Positions 49,004 through 62,364 of a stretch of DNA of 64,000 nucleotides are shown here, piece by piece; the stretch's first letter is position 1; each line of letters starts with the position of its first letter. The translations under genes were made by a program, and so were the position numbers. The notes under the pieces were generated by a model that saw only the letters and a program-made list of their open reading frames with translations, ran no database searches and was not told the DNA's origin. Source of the DNA: Lithospermum erythrorhizon (lineage: Eukaryota; Streptophyta; Magnoliopsida; Boraginales; Boraginaceae); contig JADFUC010001661.1 in assembly GCA_019722365.1 (NCBI GenBank), positions 62,001 to 126,000 of the forward strand, in the 5' to 3' direction.

Positions 49004-50490
49004 TTAGCTAGACAAACTAATTGTTAATTACTACTTAAATTCCATTTATTGTGCCTCATAAGACGATGTAGCATTTCTTTTTTAGAAGTATTAATAGTTA
49101 TTACTAGTTTTAATATTCATATGGGAAATTTTCTTTATGAATGAACTGCATATTACTAGCTACCTACTGATGACTAATGAATAAATTACATTTATGTGAA
49201 GATCTTGTTTGCTCTTATATCGGTCTCTGTTATTTACTCATTGGTTACATGTTTTCTTTTTCTTTTTGCAGCTTATTTTATTTTATGAGATTAGAAGGTG
49301 AAGATAATAATATCGTGACACAATAATGAGACATATGTTTGAAAGGATGAATATTTCATATTCTGTGTGAAAATTAATACTCCTTTTAATTGATTATGCT
49401 TAGCAGTCATTTTGTGCGTAGATTGAAAATGAAAAAATAGTCAAAAATATATTAAAAATATAAAAGATAATTAATTAGCCCATATCATTTGGTTGGTTGA
49501 TAATTTAATAACAAAAGTAGATAAAAATATATTGAAAATGTAACATTATAATTTTCTATACTAGAAATAAAAGTAATTTAAAACAAAAAAATTGACCTAA
49601 AAAGATAAGTAAATAGGAACGAGGAAATATTAATTAAATTATTATTATTAATGATAAAACATAATCAAATTTGAGATTGTTATCAAATGAATATTCGAGT
49701 TAAGGATCCTGGGAAGTCCATCAAGGAGAGTTGTTTATTTCTCTGGCAGATAACACATCCTTCTTACGTAGTTCCTAATTTCCTATACATCTATCTTTGT
49801 CCTCAACTTTATATTGGCATCTACATTCTACTTTTGCAAATAATTCGATCTCGTCTATTCTTTTGCTCCTCAAAAATCGCTTGTATAGCTTGATTCAAAT
49901 ACTTTTGATAAATAATTTAATTACTTATATTAACTTCAATTTGTTGTTCATCATTTTATATTATTACAATTATCGTGCCAACACTCACCATGTTTCATTA
50001 TTGCATTGTTCACTATATAGATATAGTATGTATTTCGTATAAATTATTGGGCTAATGACCAATGTGTTGGGCTGTTTGTGTTAAGTATTTAAGTATAAAA
50101 CGTTGACATATTTTGCTATAAGATGAATAGTAATGCAGCGATTTGTGATAAATGATGTATGTTGTACCACTCCTCATAGACAATAATAAAATTTGAAATG
50201 AACCCGGTAAATTTAAATTGATAGTAGAGAAAATATTAGTAAGGCTAATTGAACTTCGAATTAAAACACAAACCATCAAAGCGATACATAACTAGAATTT
50301 ATTGAGTACATTAATATAATGTGGAGTACAAAGATAAAATTAAAACAAGAAAGACACATAAAATTAACCGAAAAATTCGAAGAATCGCTTGAATAACTAA
50401 CTGACTGAAATTAGAAATGAAATGTAGCTAGAAAACAAGAAGACACATTCCATAAAACACAAATATTGAATAATCCTCTGAGAATTTTGA
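49004..50490. other. 3' flank and spacer
   Basis: 3' UTR of the small gene, then AT-rich DNA. Open frames at 49687-50042 are low-complexity and show no family features. The last part is the 3' UTR of the LTI6/RCI2 gene on the other strand. Confidence 0.5.
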
Positions 50491-50807
50491 TCACTTGGTG
50501 ATGACCCAAATTGCATAGACGATTCCAGGAAGCCATCCGAAGAGTGTCAGCAACACACATATCCAAAACTCAACCTGTACCAAAATATATATACTCATGA
50601 AAATCTTAAATTTGAAGAACATTATAAAAGACAACCTTTAAAAATTGTATAATGTATGATACATTAACATGTCCAAATGACTCTTTATCTAAACCGAATG
50701 AGGGATCAGAGTATTACCTTGCAACCAAACTTGAGGAAGACACCAAGAGGAGGCAGGATAATAGCAAGAAGAATGTCTATGCAATTTAATGTACCCTCAC
50801 TTGCCAT
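50491..50807 (-). CDS. RCI2: LTI6/RCI2 (PMP3 family) hydrophobic membrane protein
   Basis: Two exons, 50718-50807 and 50491-50574, giving 57 aa. Small plasma-membrane proteolipid of the PMP3/UPF0057 family, induced by cold and salt in plants; loss of yeast PMP3 hyperpolarises the membrane and lets in Na+. Sequence: MASEGTLNCIDILLAIILPP, GVFLKFGCK, then VEFWICVLLTLFGWLPGIV and YAIWVITK: two membrane spans joined by a short polar loop with the diagnostic LPPLGVFLK...CxxEFWI signature. The intron sits between the two spans, the usual place. It is the full family length. Confidence 0.97.
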
Positions 50808-51916
50808 TTTTTGTGTTTCTTGATATTAAATACTAGTATATATTCAGTCGCCAACCAAACAGAGCAGAAGAATTTTAGAGACAGATTTGATAGTAGACGA
50901 CAAAGTACAAGAAATTGTTTCAAGTGTTGGTGGTATTTATAGGTAGCAAAGCGAACCCATACAGTAGTAGTTGTACATACATTTTGTAAGTGATAAATAA
51001 ATTAGGCAATTTTGGTATCTGTGTTTTGTGATTACTTTGTTTTGTATTAATTTAATTAGTTAATCGATTATGTTATTATATTTTATATCATATTTATTTT
51101 ACATCATTAATTAATTAACTAAAATTATCCAAAATCGTTACCTGCCTAATTGACCTTGTTTGCTTAGCTTTCGTTTCTTAAGTGTTAAGAATGAATTTTT
51201 TTATATATAAAAATTGTTTGGTGTTAACTATGAATGATCATCATGGACAGCTCAGGTGAAATTTATTGTGAACATGTGACACGTGAATGCATCTCATGTC
51301 GGCTCACATGCCCATCAATTGAATTAAAAGAAATGCAATTCCTAGTTAAATTGTGACGGATGTACTATTTGTTGATTTTTATCATTTATATTTATCATAT
51401 TATTATTAAATTAGAATTGATATATATATTTCTTACGTCGTCAAAAGATTGTCAAATTTTAAATTTATGATATTTACTTTTAAATGTTCAAATATATATT
51501 TGTCATAGAATATGATTCACTGTTGAAAAAAAAAATTCATCGTTTTTTGGTCCAAACGACATATGATTTTTGCCCATTTTTACTGTTTATGTTATGATAA
51601 AAGTTGTTCTACCAACTTTTTTGGATTGCAAAATTAATTTCACAACCAACAAACATCAATATTAAACATATATTGAAGAAGGAAATTAATAAATTTAAAC
51701 AACTTTCACAATCCAACAAACACCAATATCACAAAGGTAATAAAAAGTAAACACAAATAAATTAAATTATGTACATAATATGAACAATTATTGTTACAAA
51801 AGCAAAAAAATAGTTATATGCTTACTTTTTATATTGTTGGTCGAAATGCTTAGATTTAACAAAATGAAACGGAAACAAATTAATGTGAGATGATAATCAA
51901 ATATAAAACAAACAAA
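50808..51916. promoter_or_regulatory. Promoter region of the LTI6/RCI2 gene
   Basis: CT/GA-mixed leader, then AT-rich DNA. On the minus strand CCTATAAATACCACC at about 50932-50946 is a good TATA box. ACACGTG at about 51280 is a G-box/ABRE-type core, consistent with ABA- or stress-responsive expression, but the link is inferred. Confidence 0.55.
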
Positions 51917-52171
51917 TACTCCCTCCATTCCACAAAGATTGTTCACTTTATTTTTATACTTGTACCTTTCAAAATATGACCTTAAATATATTTATTTGTA
52001 TTGTATAATATTTGATAAAAAATATATCAATGAAAAGAGTTTGAAATGTATTTTTCATTAATATAATTTTCATCAATTATTATACAATACAAATAAAAAT
52101 ATTTAATGTCAAAATTCAAGAGGTACAATAAAAAGTTAAAAGTGAATAATTTTTGTAGAATGAAGGTAGTA
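51917..52171. mobile_element. Stowaway-type MITE, copy B (best preserved)
   Basis: Starts TACTCCCTCCATTCCACAAA and ends with the near-perfect inverse TTTTTGTAGAATGAAGGTAG + TA; TA target on both sides. The whole element is one imperfect palindrome. Same family as 6605-6857 and 56846-57082. Confidence 0.88.
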
Positions 52172-53291
52172 ACAAAAATGAATTAAAAATTAAAAATACG
52201 AATATGAATACTTTGGTGTTGGCGCATCTTCTTCATCTTTAAACTCGGCTTATAAAGAGGAACCACATTCGATGTACTGCATGCTTAAATGCGTACGGGA
52301 TATTGGCATTTGCATGTGATGCCACCGACTTTTAATTAATTAAATTACATTAAAGTTCAATGAATTCTTCAATCTTAATAATCCTTTTTTATTACTGTTG
52401 ATTAATTGGATAACAATACAATGAGCATAGTTCATATGTTTTTATTTGAATTACAATACTTACAGAAACGACAATCATTTAAATAAAAACGAAGTAATTA
52501 AATGATTCGATGGCTATAGAGAAAAAGCATCACTAACATCTGGGGATGTCAATTGAGAAATCTTTCAGATTCGTTAAATGCTTTCTTGTCTTTTTAGGCG
52601 AATTTTTTTTATTTCAAATTTTTATTTTCTAGCATAAAAAATTATAATTCTATATTTTCAATGTACTTTTATCTATTTTTCTTTATTAAATTATCAGCCG
52701 GCCAAATGATATAGTATCGATTAATTCTTATTCTACATTTTTCAATACACTTTTGAATGTTTTCATTTCCTTAATGGCTAGGAAGACCGGAGCAGTTCTG
52801 ATCTTATTAAGAATCTTAATAGAATTTGTTCTTTTAAAGATCTGAATACTCACGCGAAATGTGATCAGTATCGCTTAATATACAGATACTCACGATGAAA
52901 TATGTCGCGAGTATTTTAAGATACATGATACTCACAAATGCTAAACTTTATAATGTAATAATATAAGAATTACGGAATATAATAATATATATATTTTATA
53001 GTTTGGCCCCTAAGAACTTAAAAATAACTAAACAAGTCCATAAAAATTTAAAAATTACAAAATAGGTCATTTAAGCATGTTAATAGCACCATACCTTTAA
53101 GCACCCTAACTTTCTTGTACTACATCGACGCCTTGAGTAAACAGCTACTATATAGTACTCCATAGAAAAGATTTGCCACATTCTGCTACAGGAATAAACA
53201 TATGTTCATTCAGTTCAGTTTAGAGTTGTTAAGGCAAACTAAGACTTGAGTTTCAGCTTCTTGGGAGGACGTCGTGTACTCGGCCACCTTT
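52172..53291. other. Spacer and 3' flank of the MBOAT gene
   Basis: AT-rich and without a gene. At 52840-52935 a short word ATACTCACGATGAAAT recurs in three diverged copies. The right part is the 3' UTR of the MBOAT gene. Confidence 0.5.
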
Positions 53292-56200
53292 TCAGCTCAA
53301 GTCTTGGGCATCAGAAATGTGAAACATCAACTGCGAAATCATTTTTGAGAGATCTATTGAGAACTCGAATAGGAATGATTCCTAACTAGAATCATTAGAT
53401 CTTCATAACTTCTTTACCTTAGTCCCGACATAAAATGTTAAAAGCAATCCAGCAAGAATAGGTAATCCTGCAACGAGTTAAGAGTTTATTACTGCTCGGC
53501 TCGGCTATATTTTTGTTAAATTTAAATATATATGGATATACATGCATATGATGTTGACAATGCAGACCTTCCTTCTCAAGGAATGAAGAAGTTAACCAAT
53601 TAAGCCCTGATGGCCCAATAACAAAGCCGACAAGGTTAGCCACCTGCAGAGAGATAGTTCATATATGAGCCATGCGTAAGTTGATAGAGATGAAAATTGA
53701 AGGTCGAAAGTTTCTGCATTGTTTTGGCCAGACCGTTATATGCTTATTCAAGGCACCCTAAAGTTGACGCAATAAAAAAAAATTGAGCAGCTGTAAGACT
53801 AACCATAAGACATGTGATAGTTACAGCACCAGCAACTGCACGAAACTCACGGAAAATAACTTCTCCAAAAGCACTTTCCACCTGATAAAAATTTATATGA
53901 AGTCATGACAGTATACATCCTAGGTATCTTCTGTTTAGTCAATTGAAATATTATATAAAACTAATATTGCTCAGGATCTTCGAGACCATAATGATATTAC
54001 CTGGAGTGAATTTGCAGATGCTTTCACAATTAACTCTGGTATAAAAAATAAGCATGTTAACCACGCCCAAGATAAAAGCTTCCTGGAATTGTGATAACTT
54101 TGAACTGAGAGCAGTTACACCAGAATAGAAGATGGAGCTGGCTATGCAATACTTTAGGAGAGATATCCTACCACTCAAGATCATGCCAAATTGCCACAAA
54201 TGTGAAAACAACCCATATGTTGAGAAACTTTGTTTCAGCACCCCCAAGAGGAATGTACACATATCTGAAAGCAGACAGGATATGCTGTTAGGAGGATTCA
54301 TTCGTATCCTCAATGGAAAATGATGATATAGATCTACACATTCAACCTGACAAGCCATTTGTTGAAAGATGCATGCCAGTTTTTCCAAAAACTTTCCAGG
54401 TTGTAGCAATTGTTTATGCATTTTGGCATATTTTCTGGGGCCTCAATGCCGTTGACCTACATATTTATAATCCATGAAAAAGCATGCCTTCATACAGAAG
54501 ATTGAAAGATATAACACAAACATGAAGGGTACTATACAGGATAATACAATTTCACATTGCAATTCAAAATTCATAGCATCTGAAGTACGAAGGAGAAAAT
54601 AAATGGCCTAAAAGTTGAGAGGGAACATACCAGTGACCAGAACCGGAAATATCGCCAAATGAGAAGAAACTTAAGCCACATGAAATTGAGAACCTGTTTG
54701 ATATAGTAGGCATATTGTTACATATATATGCCAAGATGCAGTTAATCAGTTTAAGCTACTACTCCTTCAGTATAATTCCATGTCTATTGGGCTATTGGAT
54801 ATAATGGAATGAATCAAAATGGATCATTGCACTGCCTACTGTTCTTATCTATTGTGATCTATTGTGAAGCTCCAAAGAAGCATAGCTATCGAGAGCATGG
54901 TGGTAGTGGTGGGAGGACAAAGACCCTAAACTTGAAACTGGAAAGACGTCATTTCTATTGTGGTGATGTATTGAGTTTTTGTGTGTACATATGGCTGGGT
55001 GGATTATTGGAAGGGGGGTTGGGGGATTACGGGAGTTGGATTATACATTAGATAAACAAATAAGACTGGAAATAAATTAAATGTCCACTTACACCATAGC
55101 CAACTATGAAGATGTCTGCCGGAGATAAATGCTTCCACATACCACTACGAATTGAAAAGTAAGCATCCATTCAACAAAAAATATAACTAGGATTGAGTAC
55201 TTCATCATCTGATAATAAATTATCCAATAAACATACCTGATGGCAAAAGCATTATAATACAAGAAATGTGTCATCAATTCCATAAGGAGCCAGCAGAAAA
55301 TCCAGCGCAACCCATACCAAAGAACTCGTATAAATGAATAATTTTTCTGGGGGTTATCTAACTGCAACAACAGTAAGATAGAAAGAATATGACAATGACA
55401 GATAAGAATGCAAGAAAGGAGGACATTTAACTTGAACTTACCTGTGTAGCAAACGCATTAAAACTTATTATTGGTCCCGCAATATAAAGAGGTGCATAGA
55501 CCAGATAACATAAGTATGTGAGGAAGGAACGTGCCTGGTCCGGAATAGTTCTCTCCTGTAATGGAACAAACATTTGTAGAAAATAGAATGAGTAACTCCA
55601 ACTAAGGAATCTTATTTAACTATTCACAGAAAAGCAGCCTAACCTGCAGTAACAGATAACAGGTCTTTCCAGATGAACAAATATTACAGCGTCGAGCATG
55701 CTTCTACAATTAAAGAACGAAATATTTCAAGAATGGAACTTCTGAGTAACTTATGGTAAAACTGGACAAGGCTAACTAGGATTAAATTCAAGTATCAGAT
55801 GAACATTCTTGTGACATGAGTAAGGGCATGCCATTCCAACTCTTACTAACAAGAATTCTCACAAGTGAAGGGTAACCCCTGCCTCAAGGAGGTGTAGTGC
55901 CCAAGGGAAAATAACATACAGAAATGTAGAGGAATTTGTAAGTCCCTTCTAAATGAAATTTATGCTGAGCTTTTCTCCAGAATGTAGAAGCTTAAAGAGT
56001 AGTAGCATCCATGTTCCAAAAAATACCTATACTTCTAAGAATACCTCTTCATCGATACGACTGTATTGATCTCCCCAATGATAATCATACCCAAAGCTTA
56101 TCATGCGCAATACAACTGCCAAAAGAAAGACACAGGAGATACATAAAATTCACATCCGCAATACAACTGCCAAAAGAAAGACACAGGAGATACATAAAAT

Positions 56201-58761
56201 TCACATCCAACGAATGTTAAAGGCAGTAATTTAAGGGGGTAAACTTATTTGAAGCTCTTTATGTTACCTTATATACTAAAAAAAGCTTGAATACCAAACT
56301 ATTCACACCTATAGAAATATTGGTATAAAAAAAAAAAAAGATCACATTGTTACACTATTAGAGTAGTTACAGTAGACTTGAGTTTGTTAACTTTTCATGA
56401 CCTCGATGACAAATGATAAAGGAGCTAGAAAATTAGAAACTAAAAGAAAGTGCAATCTAATCAAGCATTTTATAATGCTTGTTTGGATCATTTCAAGTTG
56501 ATGATAATGGCACAATTGTAACAGAGAGATGCAAGAGAAACAGAGATGTACTATATATATGTTAAATAAGTAGGTGGAAATCTAAAAGCACGGAAACAGA
56601 AGTGTAAAAACATGAGCAGTTATTGCTGGATAACAACTGAAAAGAAAAAGAGATACCAAAGTTGAAACAGATATGCCACCGGAAGGTACCGCGATGTCTG
56701 TCAAGAAAAGCCCAATGTCGCCTATGCAATACCGAACAAGAGTAAATTGATTAAAAGCTAATGAAGATGCAAGACAGATCTAATGAGGTGACTTTTCTCA
56801 GTATCAAACCGTATTACGGTATTACTAAGATGTTACAAAATTTAATACTACCTCCATCCCACAAAGATTGTCCACTTTTAAATTTTTGTTCATCTCTTGA
56901 ACTTTGACCTTAAATATATTTGTTTATGTTATATAATATCTTATAAAAAATATATCAATGGAAAGAGTTTGAAATGTAATTTTCATTGATATAGTTTTTA
57001 TAAGATATTATATAACACAAAAACAAATATTTAAAGATTCAAAGTTCTTTAAAAAGTGAACAATCTTAAATGAATGTCTGTGAATTTTTATTTTAGGGGA
57101 AAAAATCTTGCAAAACTGGAGAATGTATACCCTCCATAAACCCGGTTGCAAAGAAGAAATGTCAAGTTAAATATCCAAAGTATGAATGAGAAGTATTTCG
57201 TCCTCCCAAATATCTGCAAGCAAAAACCTTGTAATCTAGGATTAGGAGCTTCTTATGATGTGTGTACAATTATGTTCTGATGATGCTCAGATAAATGCAT
57301 ATAATTAAGTTATGATTGTGAAACCTAATGTAGACCACATCTAATTTAGTACTTAAAAAAGGGAATATTCACAAGCAACATGTAAGTCCTACTTTAGAGA
57401 AAACATTCTAATGATGTGAGTAATATAATGGATCTTCATAGTCTACTAGCAGCAAAACATTTGCTAATTATTGTATACTACAAAACTTGTCACTTGGAAT
57501 AATGAACATATAGGTAAATAATCTCTAGTAAAAGAGAGAGTGAACATGAAGGAAATAGGGGCATAATATTCATCGCTACATCACAAAATAAAAATCTGTG
57601 ACGAAATCAATAAGTTGAAGACAAAACTCACCTTTACAAGAAGAAAATTAGTTGAAGCAATGGCAAGCACAAAAACAACGCTGCATGGAGCAAGATTATA
57701 ACGTATTAGAAATTAATGGGAGATGAATGAAAAGCCGAACAGAACTTGGCATTTACTTATTATCAGAATCAGGTGACATACCATGCTCCATGTAGATACG
57801 ATAAGTAAGCTAAAGACATCAGCAGCCAAACAATCGACATCCCCTTGGCTTTTAAATTGAAAAATCTTCTGGATATGTTCGCGACCAATGTGAAAATTCC
57901 AAAAACCGCACTCAAGATAGGTAAGTTGCTTCGGAAATTTCTCCATTGAGCATCAGATATATCCTAGTTATACAATCACAATAGACTAAGAATGTCTTAC
58001 ACAAAAAAGAAAAAAACATAATTCTCTCAATGTAAAGACAACAACAACTCAGACGCATGAGTGAAAACGTGTTCCCATAAAAAAGTTCAAATAATAATAG
58101 CAACAAAGTTATGGACAAGAGACACCATTATTTTCTCAAACAGAATGATAACAACGGCTCAGACACATCGTGCATGAATGAATAAGTTTCCTTAACAATA
58201 AAGGCCTTCTAAGGGTTGATGTTAGTAGGAGGACCAAGTACACAAACTTTTTCTCATATTATTGGAGAGGGCCTACCAGTCAGTATGAAACAAATTCTCT
58301 AATCATGATCTTAACCTATTTAGATTAGCACTTCTTATAAGTGTATTACACAATTTGATCAGACTATAAACAATAACTTTATATAGAAATACAAGTAATT
58401 AATGCACAAAACTACAAAAAAGGAATGAGAAAAGTATATGGTTACTCACGTTAAGTCGACCACTGATCCATCCAGAGCGTAGTCCATAAAGTTTAGTGTA
58501 ATGATCTGTAATTGCATTGACCTTATTGTTTCAATTCATAACCAAATGTGTTTGTGTGTATGAGAGAGAAAAATAAAGTACCATGAGAGAGAAAAATAAA
58601 GTACCATGAGAGAGCTGAAGGGAGCGGCGAATATAAATAATGTAGAAGGCAGTTGCATACACAACAAGGAAAGCTAGCTCTCCTTGAAGCCATGAACTCT
58701 TCATTCTGTCCGTCTTCATCTTCAAGGAATGCCACCAATAGTTCCTGAATCTTACATCCAT
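53292..58761 (-). CDS. MBOAT-family membrane-bound O-acyltransferase (HHAT/GUP1-like)
   Basis: Nineteen coding exons joined by eye: 58605-58719 (or -58761), 58450-58505, 57782-57963, 57632-57680, 57131-57213, 56657-56721, 56045-56115, 55644-55703, 55442-55555, 55237-55361, 55093-55144, 54631-54693, 54347-54456, 54172-54264, 54001-54082, 53804-53881, 53568-53643, 53418-53467, 53292-53330. All borders are GT..AG and phases agree: 520 aa from ATG 58717-58719, or 534 aa from 58759-58761. Multi-pass protein with [50 protein letters not shown], and the catalytic pair N371 ([10 protein letters not shown]) and H409 (VAIWHDLEW). It transfers acyl chains to lipid or protein acceptors in the ER; the plant substrate is unknown to me. 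A Stowaway MITE (56846-57082) lies in an intron. Confidence 0.92.
56107..56208. repeat. Tandem 51-bp duplication over an MBOAT 3' splice site
   Basis: Two adjacent, apparently identical 51-bp units (56107-56157 and 56158-56208), each carrying the acceptor TTTTGGCAG and the first bases of exon 7. Only the gene-proximal acceptor (exon start 56115) keeps the frame; using the distal one would add a stop codon. Confidence 0.92.
56846..57082. mobile_element. Stowaway-type MITE, copy C, in an MBOAT intron
   Basis: Begins TACTACCTCCATCCCACAAA; the far end is the degraded inverse (ACAATCTTAAATGAATG). Inner palindrome around TGACCTTAAATATATTTG. Lies between MBOAT exons 5 and 6. Confidence 0.82.
58560..58605. 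repeat. 23-bp tandem duplication of an MBOAT 5' splice site
   Basis: The unit ATGAGAGAGAAAAATAAAG + TACC is repeated twice in a row, giving two identical CATG|GTACTTT donors 23 bp apart. The inner donor (exon end 58605) keeps the frame (Asp codon G|AT); the outer would shift it. Confidence 0.9.
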
Positions 58762-59600
58762 ACCTCAAATACTTTAGAGGTTGTGTGAAAGGTTAATTTA
58801 GCGAGCAATGCAGATAACAAAAAAAGTATGTTGATTTACAAACTAGTATGTTCCTACATACAAAACTTGTTGGTCATCCATAACAGCACATGAGCTCCAA
58901 CACCAACATAAAACCGATACATACACACTACACAATTACCAACTTCCATGATTCAACTGCTACCATCATTCCAACTCATGGAATAACAAACATGAGTATC
59001 ACTTATTCACTTTGTTCGTCTTGGTGCATTACAAATTACAACAATTTCAGTTTGCATAAGCAATAAAGACTCCATTTTTCACACCAAATATACTACTACT
59101 ATTTACATCAACATGAATGTAAATCATTGAGGGAAAAGGGTAAACAGTGATGCACACTAAAATCAATAAATTGAGTTAAAACATGTTCTAGATTGCTAAA
59201 AAGGCAAGAATGAAGCTTTGATAATTCAAGATTCCGCTGGTTTACTTTGCATAAGCAGTAAAGACTCCATTTTTAACATCAAATGTACTACTATTTGCAA
59301 ATGCTAAAAGTTGTAAAACAATATGAATATAAATCATTGAGGGAAAAGGGTAAGCAAATATGCAAACTAAAATCAATAAATTGAGTTAAAACATGATCTT
59401 GATTATTAAAAGTAAAAAATGAAGCTTTTGATTATTCAAGTAACATGTATGTTTTTTTTTTAAAGAAACAGAGACCATACCCACTGCAGTAGGAAAAGGG
59501 GAGTATTGAGCTTTGAAGCTCCGCCGTGTATTGGTGGTGGTCGGAAAACGCCGCCGTATATTGGTGGCGGTCAAAGTCAAACTGCTGATGTAATATGTAG
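58762..59600 (-). promoter_or_regulatory. MBOAT 5' UTR exon, first intron and promoter
   Basis: A probable non-coding exon lies at about 59478-59590 on the minus strand, ending CTGCAGTGG|GTATGG. It contains two copies of a ~26-bp unit around CCGCCGTATATTGGTGGCGG. The intron downstream holds a ~195-bp direct duplication at about 59046-59230 and 59241-59440 (shared TTTGCATAAGCA, AAAGACTCCATTTTT, AAATCATTGAGGGAAAAGGG). Confidence 0.5.
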
Positions 59601-62364
59601 TTTCTTTTTGGTAAATGTTATTGGGCTAATAAGGGCCTAAAATATTAGAATGGGCCCTGACTATACATTTCCAGACGGGCCCTTGTATTTTGGGAATGGC
59701 TTTAATTATCTTAGCCTTGTTATATTCGAGTATTTATTATACACTTTATTAAGTCGGATAATTAATCCGTGCCATTGCCTCGAATGGCATAATTATATTT
59801 TTAATACTCCGGTATATATTTGAAGATAAAAAATATAATAATACGTTCCAGTGTATGGTTCGCTATTTTATTTTACATCTGGGACAATACTGACCAATTC
59901 GGTTATTTTTTGGTTCTATGACACTAGATGTGTTTTTGTATTTGCATTATTTTTAAAACTTGAGAACTTATTCAAACTTTTGAGTCTGTTGACCACAATA
60001 AATTCAGATCATCATTCGAATATAAACAAGGTACTCTGCAGTAAACTACTTGAATTTTAATGTTTTGCCAGTTGATTTCTTTCCCCTTGTGTTTTTATGC
60101 GTAGGTTGTATGATTTAAACTAGTTACCTACTTACCTTTTTCATTCATAAAACTTCTAAAGTCAAACACAAATAATTACAGTAATACTGCCTCTAATTCA
60201 AATTATATAAAGCTTGTTTTCGCTTTACGTATCCACTCTCATCATCAATAACTTCTTATTTTTTAATTAGTTCAAAAAATATAAAATTGACATCAATAAA
60301 TTTGTCTTTAAATATATTTTTATAAAAGTAAATTTTTACAAATTTTCATCATATAATTAATTAATTATTGATAATTAAAGTTGGACACGGAATAACGAAA
60401 AAATATTATATTTTGAATTGAAAAGAATACAAAGTAGTTAATTAGGAGGCCTTAATAACCACTGGAACTTGATTATTATCATCAATAATCCATATCACCA
60501 ATATTCACCATCGAGTTACTGTTTGCATATGAATATTTCTTTGACAAACGGTTAGAAAGACCAATTTATTTGGCAAATAATTTATATTATGGCGTGCAAG
60601 TAATATTTTATGTATGGTGGTATATATGTTAGTTAGTTTAGGACTTAGGAGTTAGGACTATATTATCATCCACCATCAAGGACTTCTGTTGCTCAGCTAC
60701 TAGTCAGTAACATCTTTTGTGGTTGACTGTACTGTGGTTTATTACTACATACCTTCATTTCATATTAATTCAGAAATATAATTTTAACAATTAAAAATAC
60801 TTAAATTTGAAATATGAAATTGTGAATTATTTAATTATTAACTACTTGATATATACTATAAATCAAAGTTAACAAATAAATTATTGCTTAAAAATTACTA
60901 TGGAGAAACATATATACAACTCATTAGATCATATCCTGTAATTTAAACTGAAGTTTTGTTTATGCATGCATCACATTCACCAAGACTAAATAATTAATCA
61001 TGCATCTTCAATGATCTACACAATTTGCGACACCTCATGATCAATTATTAATTTTATTTAGATGGTTATGTCAAATACATCTGCTGATAAGTTGACAAAG
61101 ATGTAGGTAATCTCAAAAAATCTCCAAGCTGGTGGACAATTCTAATTCCTGCTCTTTGTCTCGTGGAACGCTTGCACTTTGGCCTTGATGGGGCAGTCAA
61201 TGTCAGACTTTGGCCCCCGAGCAAGAATATTATTAATTGCTGGGGATTTTGGCCCCACAGAATAATGTGCCAATTTTTCCGTTAAGTTTAGATGGAGACG
61301 TTAGTTTGGAAATCAAAGTGCAATAATTATATTACTATGAGAGACTAAAGTGTTACATTATTACTATTGAAGACCAAAGTGCAACTCATACCCATTATCA
61401 GAACCATTTTGGTAATTACTCACAAAGATGCACATAGAGGTCCTCATATCTTTTATATGGTGATGTTCTAATGTTCTATGTCAGTTTGAAGGAATAAGAT
61501 TTTCAATAAGTTTCGAATATTAATATAGAACTTGTGAAACCAAAGTACCTCTTGAGCAATTACCATAAACGTCCATTATTGCCATTTTGTGTAATTGATT
61601 GTTGTTTCGGTCGTCTTCCATCCTTTAGGATTCATCTTTTCATTGAACGTGTTTGTTGAATGTTTTGTTTATACGTTGCAATAGTTCTCGTGCTATACAA
61701 TGTAATATTATTAACTAGATTAGTATTCAAGTCACCATAAGTTCATAACATCAAAACTCACCACATAAAGAGAAAAAAAAAGGGGGAAAAAGCTTATTAC
61801 GCCTATAGTTGTTTACTTGTTTTGAAATGAAAAGGCTTACACCTATAGTTGTTTTGAAATGAAAGATAGTGTCGATTGTCGATGCTATACAATAATAGCA
61901 TCAGTCATAATATATACTCATTTAGCCAATCATTTAGTATATTTGGATCAGTCATAATCGAGAACAACTACGATTCATTAATAATACGATTTATTAATCT
62001 TCAATATATACTCATTTAACGTAAAAATAGTATATATTATCAAAATATATTATTTTAAGCTGGTGCAATTTAAAAAATCCATAAAATACTGTAAAAAAAT
62101 TATTTTATTCACCTAATTAATATGTGTATTAAAATTGGTTGAACAAATTTGTTTTACGTGCATGTAAAAGAAACCATCATGTGCGTCGTAGTAGTATAAC
62201 ATGCATGTAAAAGTAAATGATAATTCAAAGTTCACTATATTGAAGCATGATACAAATAACTTGATTACAATAGATTTAAAAGTTGAAATAAAGCTTGGAA
62301 TAGCCATCAGCATTATTGATCTAATTCATGAGAAATAAGGAAGACTTAAAGTCTTAATGAATCA
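59601..62364. other. Gene-free region
   Basis: No gene found. About 60185-60420 may be an old Stowaway-like MITE (starts TACTGCCTCTAATTC). At 61308-61390 three ~35-bp units of the kind AAAGTGCAATAATTATATT / AAAGTGTTACATTATTACTA / CAAAGTGCAACTC recur, as at 20452-20530. 61820-61870 has a short direct repeat of GCCTATAGTTGTTT / ACCTATAGTTGTTT. The rest is plain AT-rich DNA. Confidence 0.5.

Noticed and set aside
49687..50042. Two overlapping plus-strand open frames
   Set aside because: Low-complexity AT-rich translation without motifs or gene context.
53951..54421. 156-codon minus-strand open frame
   Set aside because: A wrong-frame read-through of MBOAT exons 13-15 and their introns; the spliced frame gives the family sequence.
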